53,095 bases of DNA from JBBSOW01 sp038259365 (GCA_038259365.1 JBBSOW010000010.1:1-53095); one strand, 5' to 3'; shown: positions 16,914 to 24,922, counted from the first letter of the stretch. A program made the numbers and translations. The notes: generated by a model not told the origin, from the sequence alone.

Positions 16914-18419
16914 ATGACTCTTTCCCTGAACCGTCCGCGCCCGCCGTTGCGCCAGCAATTGTTGCGCCGCAAACCCATCGTGTTGCAGCATCAGCACCAC
17001 GAGGGCGGCGAGCTGAAGCGCAGCATGACGACGTTCCAGCTGACGATGTTCGGCGTCGGCGCCACCGTCGGCACCGGCATCTTCTTCGTCCTCGGCGAGG
17101 CCGTCCCCAAGGCCGGGCCGGCGGTGCTGATCAGCTTCGTCATCGCCGGCATCGCGGCCGGGCTCTCGGCCATGTGTTACGCCGAGATGGCCAGCGCGAT
17201 CCCCGTCAGCGGCTCGACCTACTCCTACACCTACCACGCGCTCGGGGAGTTCGTGGCGGTGATCATTGCCGGCTGCGTGCTGCTGGAGTACGGCGTGGCC
17301 ACCGGTGCCGTCGCGGTGGGCTGGAGCGGGTACTTCAACGAGCTGACGAGCGAACTCTTCGGCGTTCGCTTGCCTCAGGCCCTGTCGGTCTCACCCATCC
17401 CGGAGCTCGACGGGGTGGCCACGGGCGGGCTCATCAACCTACCCGCGGTGATCCTGGTGCTGTTGTGCATGTTCTTGCTGCTGCGCGGTGCCAGCGAATC
17501 GGCCAGGATCAACGCGATCATGGTGTTGATCAAACTGGGCGTGCTCCTGCTGTTCTTCGGCATCAGCGTCTTCGCCTTCCAGGCCGATCACTTCGACAAC
17601 TTCTTCGCGTCTGGCTTTTCCGGCATCAGCGCGGCGGCGGGCACGATCTTCTTCTCCTTCATCGGCCTCGACGCCGTCGCGACCGCGGGGGAGGAGGTGA
17701 AGGACCCGCAGAAGGCGCTGCCCCGGGCCATCATCGGGGCCTTGCTCATCGTCTCCTCGGTCTACGTCCTCGTCGCCTTCGCCGGAATCGCCGCCAAGCC
17801 GACCGCGTTCTTCTCCACCCCGGAGGCCGCCGAGGCCGGGCTGGCCCAGATCCTCAAGGACGTCACCGGCTCCACGGTCTGGAGCATCGTCTTGTCGGCG
17901 GGCGCGGTCATCTCGATCTTCTCGGTGACCCTGGTGACCCTGTACGGCCAGACCCGCATCCTGTTCGCCATCGGCCGCGACGGCCTGATCCCCGAGCGGT
18001 TCACCCGCGTCAGCCCCAAGACGATGGCGCCGTCGTTCAACACCGTCGTCGTCTCCCTGGTGATCGCGCTGATCGCCGGCTTCGTGCCCGCGGAGTACCT
18101 GTGGGATACCGTCTCCATTGGCACCCTGATGGCGTTCTCGGTGGTGGCCATCGGGATCATGGTCATGCGGCGCACCCACCGCGATCTGGAGCGCCCGTTC
18201 AAGGTGCCGGGTTACCCCGTGACGCCGATCCTGACCGTGGCGATCTGCCTCTACATCATGTGGGGACTGGCCGCGATCACGTGGGTCATCTTCATCACCT
18301 GGTTGGCGGTGGTGGCGGCGTTCTACTTCGCCTTCGGCCGCCGTCACGCGCGGTTGAACAGCTACACCGATCCCGAGGAAATCTCGGAGCCGATCGGCCG
18401 GCTGGACGACGAGTTATGA
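16914..18419 (+). CDS. APC-superfamily amino acid permease (cationic amino acid type)
   Basis: 501 residues with about 12 hydrophobic segments starting near residue 45. FGVGATVGTGIFFVLG is the TM1 substrate-binding signature of APC transporters, YAEMASAIPVSGSTYSYTY is the conserved TM3 region, and FFSFIGLDAVATAGEEVKDPQ is typical of the cationic amino-acid-transporter branch. It should import an amino acid with protons across the cytoplasmic membrane; specificity cannot be read. ATG with GAGGTC upstream. Its TGA overlaps the ATG of the universal stress gene (ATGA), so both are made together and the stress protein may regulate the transporter. Confidence 0.92.
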   Translation: MTLSLNRPRPPLRQQLLRRKPIVLQHQHHEGGELKRSMTTFQLTMFGVGATVGTGIFFVLGEAVPKAGPAVLISFVIAGIAAGLSAMCYAEMASAIPVSGSTYSYTYHALGEFVAVIIAGCVLLEYGVATGAVAVGWSGYFNELTSELFGVRLPQALSVSPIPELDGVATGGLINLPAVILVLLCMFLLLRGASESARINAIMVLIKLGVLLLFFGISVFAFQADHFDNFFASGFSGISAAAGTIFFSFIGLDAVATAGEEVKDPQKALPRAIIGALLIVSSVYVLVAFAGIAAKPTAFFSTPEAAEAGLAQILKDVTGSTVWSIVLSAGAVISIFSVTLVTLYGQTRILFAIGRDGLIPERFTRVSPKTMAPSFNTVVVSLVIALIAGFVPAEYLWDTVSIGTLMAFSVVAIGIMVMRRTHRDLERPFKVPGYPVTPILTVAICLYIMWGLAAITWVIFITWLAVVAAFYFAFGRRHARLNSYTDPEEISEPIGRLDDEL

Positions 18420-19303
18420 GCTTCGTCGTCGGTTACAGCCCGTGGCACGAGGACGTCGGCGTGCTCGATCTCGCCGCCCAACTCGCTCGCCCCCAGGGCC
18501 AGTCGCTGCGCGTCGTCATCGTCGTGCCCGCCGGCTGGCCCACCCCCGTGGCGGGCAGCAGCGATCGCGACTTCGAGCAGTGGTCGGCAACCGAGGGCGC
18601 GGCGGGCGTCGAGCAGGCCAAGGCCATCCTCGCCCAGAACAGCCCGGACGTGGCCGCGGAGGTGGTCTGGCTGAAGGGACGATCGGTTCCGCAGACCCTG
18701 CTCGAGCAGGCCAAAGCACATCAGGGCAAGCTCATGGTCGTCGGCTCGGCCATGCACGGAGCCACCGGCCACATCACGCTCAGCTCCAAGACCGACCGGC
18801 TGCTGCACTCCTCGCCGGTGCCCGTCGTCGTCGCGCCACGGGGGTACCGCCCCGCTAAGGGCAGCCGCATCACCCGGGCGACGTGCGCCTTCCGCGGCGA
18901 CGCCGCCGCGAATAGGACGCTGGCGAGGACCGCCGAGATCTGCCGCGAGACGCACAGCGCGCTGCGCGTGGTGACGTTCGGGGTGCGCGGGCGGCGGATG
19001 TACCCACCGACGGTGAGCGGGGCCGAGCAGATGGTCCTGGAGGGCTGGATGGCCGCTGGCGCCCAGGCTCAGGCCGAGGCGCTCGCTCGGCTCAAGGCCA
19101 ACGGCGCTCTCCCGCCGACGGTGGAGAGCACCACCGCGGTCGGGAGGTCCTGGCCCGACGCGATGGACGATCTGGAGTGGCACCGCGAGGATCTGCTCGT
19201 CGTCGGGTCATCCTCGGCCAGCACGCTCTCCCAGATCTTCCTCGGCTCCAGCGCGGCCAAGATCGTGCGGCACTCGCCCGTGCCGGTCATCGTCGTGCCC
19301 TGA
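18416..19303 (+). CDS. Tandem-domain universal stress protein
   Basis: 295 residues with two UspA domains. Domain 1 (1-145) ends with VVGSAMHGATGH and SSPVPVVVAP; domain 2 (150-295) ends with VVGSSSASTLSQ and RHSPVPVIVVP. These are the phosphate-binding loop and final strand of USP folds. Domain 1 keeps the glycines associated with ATP binding; the loop of domain 2 is Ser-rich, so it may bind nucleotide differently. Translationally coupled to the permease by a 4-base overlap, which recalls USP proteins that modulate a partner transporter. The exact role is inferred only. Confidence 0.88.
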   Translation: MSFVVGYSPWHEDVGVLDLAAQLARPQGQSLRVVIVVPAGWPTPVAGSSDRDFEQWSATEGAAGVEQAKAILAQNSPDVAAEVVWLKGRSVPQTLLEQAKAHQGKLMVVGSAMHGATGHITLSSKTDRLLHSSPVPVVVAPRGYRPAKGSRITRATCAFRGDAAANRTLARTAEICRETHSALRVVTFGVRGRRMYPPTVSGAEQMVLEGWMAAGAQAQAEALARLKANGALPPTVESTTAVGRSWPDAMDDLEWHREDLLVVGSSSASTLSQIFLGSSAAKIVRHSPVPVIVVP

Positions 19304-19315
19304 GCTGATGGCTTA

Positions 19316-19711
19316 TCAGCCAGGCCGCTCGCCGGGAAGCACCTCGGCGAGCGACTTGGCGTGCCCTACGGCGGCCTCCTGCAGGGGGGCCAACTCCTCC
19401 AGCCCCGGCGGCGGCGAGCCCGTGAACACCGGGCGAACCTCGAAGGACAGATCGAGCAACTGTTCCCGGGTGAAACGGCTCGTCCGCAGCAGAGACGCGT
19501 TCCCAGCCGCCCGGCTGTACTCGGCGATGCGTTCGCGCCAACCGGGGGCGTCCATCCGAGAACCCATGTCGCTCATGGCCTGGACAAGTTTGTCGCAGGC
19601 CGCCTCCAACGCGCGGAGCTGGGCCCTCCGCGCGTCCACGTCCAGCTCGATGGACGCGTCCTCCTCGGACGGCGCGCCGCCTCGGTTGAAGAGCTTGTCC
19701 AGTAGTCCCAT
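19316..19711 (-). CDS. Small conserved-looking hypothetical protein
   Basis: 131 residues, no family recognised. The N-terminus MGLLDKLFNRGG is amphipathic, then comes an acidic stretch (SEEDASIELDVDARR). The rest looks helical, with a possible short coiled coil around 25-60 (RRAQLRALEAACDKLVQAM). No signal peptide or membrane segment. AAAGGGAT, 6 bases before the ATG, is a good ribosome site, and codon use (GC-rich third positions) matches neighbours. It is convergent with the universal stress gene (12 bases between stops) and divergent from the HAD/mys operon. Confidence 0.65.
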   Translation of the reverse strand: MGLLDKLFNRGGAPSEEDASIELDVDARRAQLRALEAACDKLVQAMSDMGSRMDAPGWRERIAEYSRAAGNASLLRTSRFTREQLLDLSFEVRPVFTGSPPPGLEELAPLQEAAVGHAKSLAEVLPGERPG

Positions 19712-19871
19712 GGTGATCCCTTTGCCGACGTCGGTCCTGGCTCGAGCGTAACCACCCGGTCAGACCGCCACCGCGGCGGTCCGCGTACCTGGTCACTGGG
19801 GCCGGTCGGCGTCGGCGCGCATCGACACCCGACTCCGTGACGAGGCGGCGTGGCGGCCGAGCGCCCGGTCT

Positions 19872-19885
19872 TGCATCCGGATGCA
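19872..19885. promoter_or_regulatory. Perfect 14-base palindrome upstream of the mys-like operon
   Basis: TGCATCCGGATGCA is self-complementary and lies 83 bases before the HAD start and 161 bases before the divergent hypothetical start. It could be a dimeric repressor or activator site. No regulator gene is adjacent. Confidence 0.45.
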
Positions 19886-19913
19886 GGCCGGAACGTCGAC
19901 ATTTCGGTGGCGC

Positions 19914-19919
19914 TATTAA
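19914..19919 (+). promoter_or_regulatory. Possible -10 box of the mys-like operon
   Basis: TATTAA in an AT-rich patch, 48 bases before the HAD start. The matching -35 is not clear. It lies 28 bases downstream of the 14-base palindrome. Confidence 0.3.
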
Positions 19920-19967
19920 ACTCCTCTCACCATCAGTGTCCGACTTGCCCCCGAAAGAGAATCCGCC

Positions 19968-20636
19968 ATGCCCGCTGTCCTGTTCGGCTCCATCAGCACC
20001 ATCGTCGACACCTCGGAGCTTCAACGCGAAGCCTTCAACCAGGCGTTCAAGGCCCACGGCCGCAAATGGACCTGGAAGCGTGACACGTATCAGGCCATGC
20101 TGGATTCGAGCGGTGGCGAGAAGCGGATCGACAACTACGCCCGCTACAAGGGGCAGAAGGTCGACGCGAAGGCCATCCACCAAACCAAGTCCGAGATCTT
20201 TCGCACCCTCCTCGGCGAGGCTTCGCTGACCCCGCGCCCAGGTGTGGTGGAGACGATCAAGGCCGCCCGATCGAAGGGGTTCAAGGTGGGCTTCGTCTCC
20301 AGCACCTCGGCCGAGAACGTGGCGGCGCTGCTCTCCGCCGTCAGCGCCCAGATCGACCCCAGCGACTTCGATGTGATCGTCGACGCCTCCAAGTCGTCCC
20401 CGCCCAAGCCCAACCCGGCCGCCTACGAGTTCGCCCTGCAGGTTCTGGGCGAGGATCCCAAGGAGTGTGTGGCGATCGAGGACAACGTCGAGGGGGTAGC
20501 GGCTGCGCAGGCCGCCGGGGTGCGCTGCGTGGCCATGCCCAACGAAAATACTGCGGGTCACGACTTCGGGTCGGCCCGCCTGCGCGTGGAGCGCCCGAGC
20601 TTCGACGAGCTGCGCTCCCTCGTCACGGCCGAGTAG
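19968..20636 (+). CDS. HAD-fold protein lacking the catalytic aspartate
   Basis: 222 residues with the overall layout of a subfamily IA HAD phosphatase (beta-phosphoglucomutase/CbbY-like): helical cap at about 15-85, motif II Ser111 in VGFVSSTS, motif III Lys147 in PPKPNP, motif IV Glu171-Asp172 in AIEDNVEG. Motif I, normally F-D-x-D-G-T, reads VLFGSISTIVDTSELQ. The nucleophile Asp is Gly7 and the acid/base Asp is Ile9, so normal phosphatase chemistry should be impossible. It may bind a phosphorylated or cyclitol ligand or act as a scaffold. It is the first gene of the operon, 16 bases before mysC. I recall similar FGSIGT-type HADs elsewhere but cannot verify it. Confidence 0.85.
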   Translation: MPAVLFGSISTIVDTSELQREAFNQAFKAHGRKWTWKRDTYQAMLDSSGGEKRIDNYARYKGQKVDAKAIHQTKSEIFRTLLGEASLTPRPGVVETIKAARSKGFKVGFVSSTSAENVAALLSAVSAQIDPSDFDVIVDASKSSPPKPNPAAYEFALQVLGEDPKECVAIEDNVEGVAAAQAAGVRCVAMPNENTAGHDFGSARLRVERPSFDELRSLVTAE

Positions 20637-20652
20637 GTCAGCGACCATCATC

Positions 20653-21981
20653 GTGGCCCGCACGGCCGATTCGCTCAAGACGGTCGGCACGCTGGCGTTA
20701 TTGGGTGCCATCCTGCCGGCCAACCTCGCGGTGACCGCGGTCGCGCTGCTCCGCGCCGCCGCGGTCCGCTCGCCGCAACGAGGCGGAGCCGCACCACGGA
20801 CAACGGCACCGAAAACGATCATGGTCGGCGGCGGCAAGATGACCAAGGCACTCCACCTGGCCCGCGCGTTCCACGCGGCGGGGCACCGCGTGATCTTGAT
20901 CGAGTCCGGCAAGTACTGGCTGACCGGTCACCGGTTCTCCCGGGCCGTGGACCGCTTCTACACCGTGCCCAACCCCGACGCCGAGGGCTACGGCCCGGCG
21001 CTGGCCGATATCGTGCGCGGCGAGGGGGTCGACGTCTACGTTCCGGTGAGTAGCCCGATCGGCAGCCAATACGACGCCCGCGTCCAGAGCCTGCTCGGTG
21101 ACTCCTGCGAGGTCCTCCATGGCGACCCGGAGATGGTTCGCCGCCTCGACGACAAGGACGAGTTCACCGATCTCGCCGCCTCCCTCGGCCTGCCGGCGCC
21201 CGAGGCCTACCGCATCACCGACCCCCGCCAGGTCACCGAATTCGACTTCGAGCGGCACCCGGGGCCTTTTATCCTCAAGAGCATCCCCTACGACCCGGTG
21301 CATCGGCTCGACCTCACCCGGCTGCCGGCCGCCACCCCCGCGGAAACCGCCGCCTTCGTCCAAAAGCTACCGATCACCCCGGAGCAGCCCTGGATCATGC
21401 AGGGTTATCTCGAAGGCCAGGAGTACTGCACCCACAGCACCGTCCGCGACGGCGAGGTGGCGGTGTACGGCTGCTGCGAGTCCTCGCCGTTCCAGGTCAA
21501 CTACGCCATGGCCGACAAGCCCGCGATCGAGGCCTGGGTCCGGCGTTTCGTCTCCGAACTCGATCTCACCGGCCAGGTCTCCTTCGACTTCATCGAGACC
21601 GCCGACGGGCAGCTCTACGCCATCGAGTGCAACCCACGCACCCACTCCGCGATCACGATGTTCTACAACTATCCCGACCTGGCCAGCGCCTACCTGGGCG
21701 CCGACGTTCCCACCGCGAGACCGCTGCCGTCGAGTCGGCCGACCTATTGGCTCTACCAGGAGCTGTGGCGGCTGCTTCGCCACCCCACCACGATCGGGAG
21801 GCGGCTCGGCGTCATCTTTCGCGGCAAGGACGCCATCTTCGAGTGGTCCGATCCGCTGCCGTTCCTCATGGTCCACCACGCTCAGATTCCCTGGCTCCTG
21901 CTGCGGAATCTGCTCGCTGGCAAGGGGTGGCTCCGGATCGATTTCAACATCGGTAAGCTCATCGAGGCGGCGGGCGACTGA
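20653..21981 (+). CDS. mysC: MysC-like ATP-grasp ligase of mycosporine biosynthesis
   Basis: 442 residues, closely matching remembered cyanobacterial MysC end to end. It has a hydrophobic N-terminus (TVGTLALLGAILPANLAV, 10-27), then MVGGGKMTKALHLARAFHAA (57-76), ESGKYWLTGHRFS, ILKSIPYDP with ATP-binding Lys209, ITPEQPWIMQ, ECNPRTHSAITMFYN (metal-binding Glu325 and Asn327), and the final WLRIDFNIGKLIEAAGD. MysC activates 4-deoxygadusol by phosphorylation and joins glycine, giving mycosporine-glycine. GTG start. The last base is shared with the ATG of mysD. The partner genes mysA and mysB are not in the window, so the ring substrate must come from elsewhere or differ. Confidence 0.9.
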   Translation: MARTADSLKTVGTLALLGAILPANLAVTAVALLRAAAVRSPQRGGAAPRTTAPKTIMVGGGKMTKALHLARAFHAAGHRVILIESGKYWLTGHRFSRAVDRFYTVPNPDAEGYGPALADIVRGEGVDVYVPVSSPIGSQYDARVQSLLGDSCEVLHGDPEMVRRLDDKDEFTDLAASLGLPAPEAYRITDPRQVTEFDFERHPGPFILKSIPYDPVHRLDLTRLPAATPAETAAFVQKLPITPEQPWIMQGYLEGQEYCTHSTVRDGEVAVYGCCESSPFQVNYAMADKPAIEAWVRRFVSELDLTGQVSFDFIETADGQLYAIECNPRTHSAITMFYNYPDLASAYLGADVPTARPLPSSRPTYWLYQELWRLLRHPTTIGRRLGVIFRGKDAIFEWSDPLPFLMVHHAQIPWLLLRNLLAGKGWLRIDFNIGKLIEAAGD

Positions 21982-23054
21982 TGACCCTCACCGTGCTCCA
22001 CCTGGTCGGCTCCGCGGCCAGCGAGTTCTACGCCAATCTCTCCGCGCTCTACGCCCGGGACTGCCTGGCCGCGGTCGAGGACCCGGCGCGCTACCGGGCG
22101 CACATCGCCTACGTCACCCCCGACGGTGAGTGGCGGTTCCCGGCCGACCTCAGCGCACCCGCGATCGCGGACGCGGCGCCGATGGCGCTGCCGCAGGCGA
22201 TGCTTCGGCTGGCGGAGCTGGAACTCGACGCGATGGTCCCCCAGATGTTCTGCGTGCCCGGCATGACGACCTACCGGGCGCTGTTCGACGCCCTCGGCGT
22301 CCCCTACATCGGGAACACCCCGCACACCATGGCGCTGGGCGCCAACAAGGCGCAGGCGAGGGCGATCGTGGCCGCCGCCGGGATCCCTGTGCCCCGCGGG
22401 GAGATCGTCCGACCGGGCCAGCGTCCCACCCTCCAACCGCCCACCGTGGTGAAGCCCGTCAACACCGACAACTCCCTGGGGCTCTCGTTCGTCGGCGAAG
22501 CCGGCGACTATCCGGGCGCGCTGAGCACCGCCCACGCCCTGTGCGACGAGGTGCTGGTCGAGAGCTTCATCCCGCTCGGCCGGGAGGTGCGGTGCGGCAT
22601 TCTGGAGCGCGATGGCGAACTCGTCGGCCTCCCCCTGGAGGAGTACCGGATGGACAGCGTCGAGCGGCCCGTGCGGCTGGCCGCCGACAAGATCGACCGG
22701 AACCGAGACGGCGAGCTCTACCTGGTGGCCAAGGACGACTCCCGAGCCTGGCTCGTGGATCCGTCCGACCCGGTCACCGAGCGGGTGTGGGCGCTCGCCA
22801 AGGCCTGTCACGTCGCCCTGGGTTGCCGGCACTACAGCCTGTTCGACTTCCGCATCGATCCCGAGGGCCAGCCCTGGTTCATCGAGGCGGGGCTCTACTG
22901 CTCCTTCGCCGAGCAGAGCGTCGTCGCCGTGATGGCCCGCGCGGTCGGCATCGACGTCCCCACCCTGTTCCGGACCGCCCTCGACCAGGCGCTCACCACA
23001 ACGGGCACCGCCCCCAAAACCCGCACCACGACAGAAGGACCGACGACATGCTGA
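21981..23054 (+). CDS. mysD: MysD-like D-Ala-D-Ala-ligase-type ATP-grasp enzyme
   Basis: 357 residues, matching remembered MysD. The N-terminus is LHLVGSAASEFYANLSALYA, followed by AYVTPDGEWRFP, PQMFCVPGMTTYRALFD, IGNTPHTMALGANKA, VVKPVNTDNSLGL (ATP Lys158), LGREVRCGI, GLPLEEY, CRHYSLFDFRIDPEGQPWF and EAGLYCSFA (Glu302). MysD joins a second amino acid such as Ser or Thr to mycosporine-glycine to give disubstituted, imine-type MAAs (shinorine, porphyra-334). It overlaps mysC by one base and the dioxygenase by 7, so the three are tightly coupled. A Thr-rich tail of about 20 residues follows the conserved end. Confidence 0.9.
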   Translation: MTLTVLHLVGSAASEFYANLSALYARDCLAAVEDPARYRAHIAYVTPDGEWRFPADLSAPAIADAAPMALPQAMLRLAELELDAMVPQMFCVPGMTTYRALFDALGVPYIGNTPHTMALGANKAQARAIVAAAGIPVPRGEIVRPGQRPTLQPPTVVKPVNTDNSLGLSFVGEAGDYPGALSTAHALCDEVLVESFIPLGREVRCGILERDGELVGLPLEEYRMDSVERPVRLAADKIDRNRDGELYLVAKDDSRAWLVDPSDPVTERVWALAKACHVALGCRHYSLFDFRIDPEGQPWFIEAGLYCSFAEQSVVAVMARAVGIDVPTLFRTALDQALTTTGTAPKTRTTTEGPTTC

Positions 23055-23845
23055 TCACCCCCATCGAGCCCATCGGGGCCCGCGTCACCGAGCTGGCCGC
23101 GGACGACGTCGCCGCCGAGACCGTCGACGAGCTGAGGCAGCACCTGGCCGCGCACGGGGTGCTCGTGTTGCCCGGGCAGGAGATCGACGACGCCGCCTTT
23201 CTCGGCTTCCTGGAGAAGTTCGGCGAGCTGACCTTCACCCAAGGCGAGACCCCGGTACCCGGCTTCGACGACCTCAACGTCATCAGCAACGTCGCGCGCA
23301 CGACTCCCCCACGCAGCTCGTTCCACACCGATTCCAGCTATCTGCGTCGCCCGCCCTCCTACACCGCCCTGCGCGCGGTCGAGGTGCCGGCCGTGGGCGG
23401 CCAGACCCAGTTCACGAGCCAGTACCGCGCCTACGACACCCTCCCGGAAGCGCTACGCGACCGGCTGGCGGGGCGGAGCATCACCCACGTCGTCACCGGT
23501 CTTGACGCCGACACCCTCGACGAGACCTCGGCCGAGCACCCCATTTTTCCCGTCCACCCCGTCTCCGGCCGCCCGACCCTCTACCTGTCGACCCCTGCCC
23601 GCTGCGCGGCCATCAGCGGCCTGGACGAGGCAGAGTCGGCCGCCACGATCAAGAGCCTGTACGAGCACTCGACCCGGGAGGAGAACCTCTACCGACACTC
23701 GTGGTCTCCTGGCGACGTGGTGATCTGGGACAATTTCGTGGTGCTGCACCGGGCGGACCATTCCGGGGTGGTCGGGGATCGGGTCATGCATCGCGGCATG
23801 GTGGTGGGCTTCGAAGCGCCGACAGCGGGGCCGGCCGCAGCCTGA
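23048..23845 (+). CDS. TauD/TfdA-family Fe(II)/2-oxoglutarate dioxygenase
   Basis: 265 residues. The iron facial triad is His93 and Asp95 (FHTDSSYL) plus His234 (WDNFVVLHRADH), and Arg249 (MHRGMVVG) would bind 2-oxoglutarate. VEVPAVGGQTQF and YRHSWSPGDVVIWDN are typical of the family. All cofactor residues are intact. TauD-family enzymes hydroxylate carbons next to leaving groups or side-chain carbons. It overlaps mysD by 7 bases, so the natural substrate is probably the MysD product or its amino acid donor. The known MAA oxygenase MysH belongs, as I recall, to the PhyH branch, so this would be a different tailoring enzyme. Substrate unproven. Confidence 0.88.
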   Translation: MLITPIEPIGARVTELAADDVAAETVDELRQHLAAHGVLVLPGQEIDDAAFLGFLEKFGELTFTQGETPVPGFDDLNVISNVARTTPPRSSFHTDSSYLRRPPSYTALRAVEVPAVGGQTQFTSQYRAYDTLPEALRDRLAGRSITHVVTGLDADTLDETSAEHPIFPVHPVSGRPTLYLSTPARCAAISGLDEAESAATIKSLYEHSTREENLYRHSWSPGDVVIWDNFVVLHRADHSGVVGDRVMHRGMVVGFEAPTAGPAAA

Positions 23846-23882
23846 ATCCTCGGCCGGCCTGCAATCAAGCGGGGTCGAGGAT
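23846..23882 (+). terminator. Hairpin directly after the mys-like operon
   Basis: ATCCTCGGCC (23846-23855) pairs with GGTCGAGGAT (23873-23882), a 10-base stem with one G-U pair and a 17-base loop, starting on the base after the dioxygenase stop. No T-run follows, which is common in GC-rich actinobacteria. Confidence 0.5.
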
Positions 23883-24199
23883 CGCCCGGACCGGGTGGCG
23901 CGTTGAACCGCGGACGGGTCTAACGGAACCGAAAATTTTATAACAATCCGATAACGCGGGCGTTGCGGTTTCCGGGGCCGTCGGGGCGAAGAAGTCCCGT
24001 CTATCCCCGCACCAGCAGACTTTTCTATGGTGTTCGACGCAAGCTGCCGTCTCGTTCAATGTCGACTTGTCGAGCGCGGACCCTATGCAAAACCCGCTCC
24101 CGTGGTGTTTCGTCAGGCACATCACTGCGGGGGCTGTGGACAACTTCTGACCGTCGTGGGCGATTCCAGCCAGACTCAGATCAGAAGGAGGTCCGAGCC
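23883..24199 (+). other. Non-coding leader upstream of the Tad locus
   Basis: The gap between the dioxygenase stop and cpaB is 354 bases and holds no convincing gene in either strand. It contains an AT-rich patch (AAAATTTTATAAC, 23932-23944) suitable for a promoter, preceded by GGAACC at 23925, a possible ECF-sigma -35. A small hairpin CGGGGC/GTCCCG follows near 23980-24000. The long leader, about 230 bases, ends with AAGGAGG before the cpaB ATG. No riboswitch class was recognised. Confidence 0.4.
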
Positions 24200-24922
24200 A
24201 TGTCGGCACCAACCCGCTCCGTGGGACAACGCCAGAACAACGCTAAGCCCGAGTCTGCCCGGCCGGTTCGGCGCGATAGCCCCGCCGCCCTTCCCGACGG
24301 GCCGTTGCGCCCGCGACGTCAGCCCCGCTGGATTGCGCTCGGCATTCTCCTGGCGTGTCTGGGCGGTCTCGGGTCGGTGCTGCTCTATCAACAGTCGGCC
24401 ACCACCCAGAACGTGGTCGTTGTCGCCAACGCGGTGAGCCGCGGCGAGGTCATCGAGGCAGGAGATCTCGGTGTCCGTCAGGTGGGTGCTCTCGCTGGGG
24501 TGGCGGTGGTCCCGGCCGAGCAGCAGACGAGCCTCATCGGCCGGCACGCTCTCGTCGACCTCTCCCCCGGCCTCCTTCCGACCAACTCCGTGGGCGAACT
24601 CGTCCTCCCGCTCGACCGAATCCAACTCGGCCTCAAGCTGCCGAGCGGGCGGTTGCCCGGAGGTCAGCTACCGCCCGGTACCCGCGTTCAGCTCATCGAG
24701 GTGTCGGCGCCTGGGCAGGGACGAGACCCCCAGGCCGGGGCCACGCCCACGCCGGAATCCGTCGAGCCCGCCGTGATCGACGCCATGGTGCTCTCGAGCC
24801 CGACCCTCGGTATCGATCAGGCCAGTTGGGTGCTCGACGTCCACGTGGCCACCCTGGATGCCGAAGAGGTGGCGAAGTTGGCGGCCGCCGATCGGCTGGT
24901 CATGGTCAGGGTCTCGCCATGA
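24200..24922 (+). CDS. CpaB/RcpC-like SAF-domain pilus assembly protein
   Basis: 240 residues. A Pro/Arg-rich cytoplasmic N-terminus precedes one membrane anchor (WIALGILLACLGGLGSVLLY, about 46-65). A SAF domain follows (VVVVANAVSRGEVIEAGDLG, about 73-92) and then a beta-rich extracytoplasmic part with a proline/glycine linker. In Tad systems CpaB is a periplasmic or wall-side subunit of the secretion apparatus. The ATG at 24200 is preceded by AGAAGGAGG. Its last bases overlap the next gene by 4 (ATGA). First gene of the operon. Confidence 0.75.
   Translation: MSAPTRSVGQRQNNAKPESARPVRRDSPAALPDGPLRPRRQPRWIALGILLACLGGLGSVLLYQQSATTQNVVVVANAVSRGEVIEAGDLGVRQVGALAGVAVVPAEQQTSLIGRHALVDLSPGLLPTNSVGELVLPLDRIQLGLKLPSGRLPGGQLPPGTRVQLIEVSAPGQGRDPQAGATPTPESVEPAVIDAMVLSSPTLGIDQASWVLDVHVATLDAEEVAKLAAADRLVMVRVSP

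Noticed and set aside
23846..24199. Riboswitch (c-di-GMP or c-di-AMP) upstream of the Tad genes
   Set aside because: The long leader is suggestive, but no conserved core of either class could be matched by eye.
23865..24212. Minus-strand gene of 115 residues between the mys-like and Tad operons
   Set aside because: It has no ribosome site or motif, overlaps the cpaB start, and its composition is not that of neighbouring proteins.
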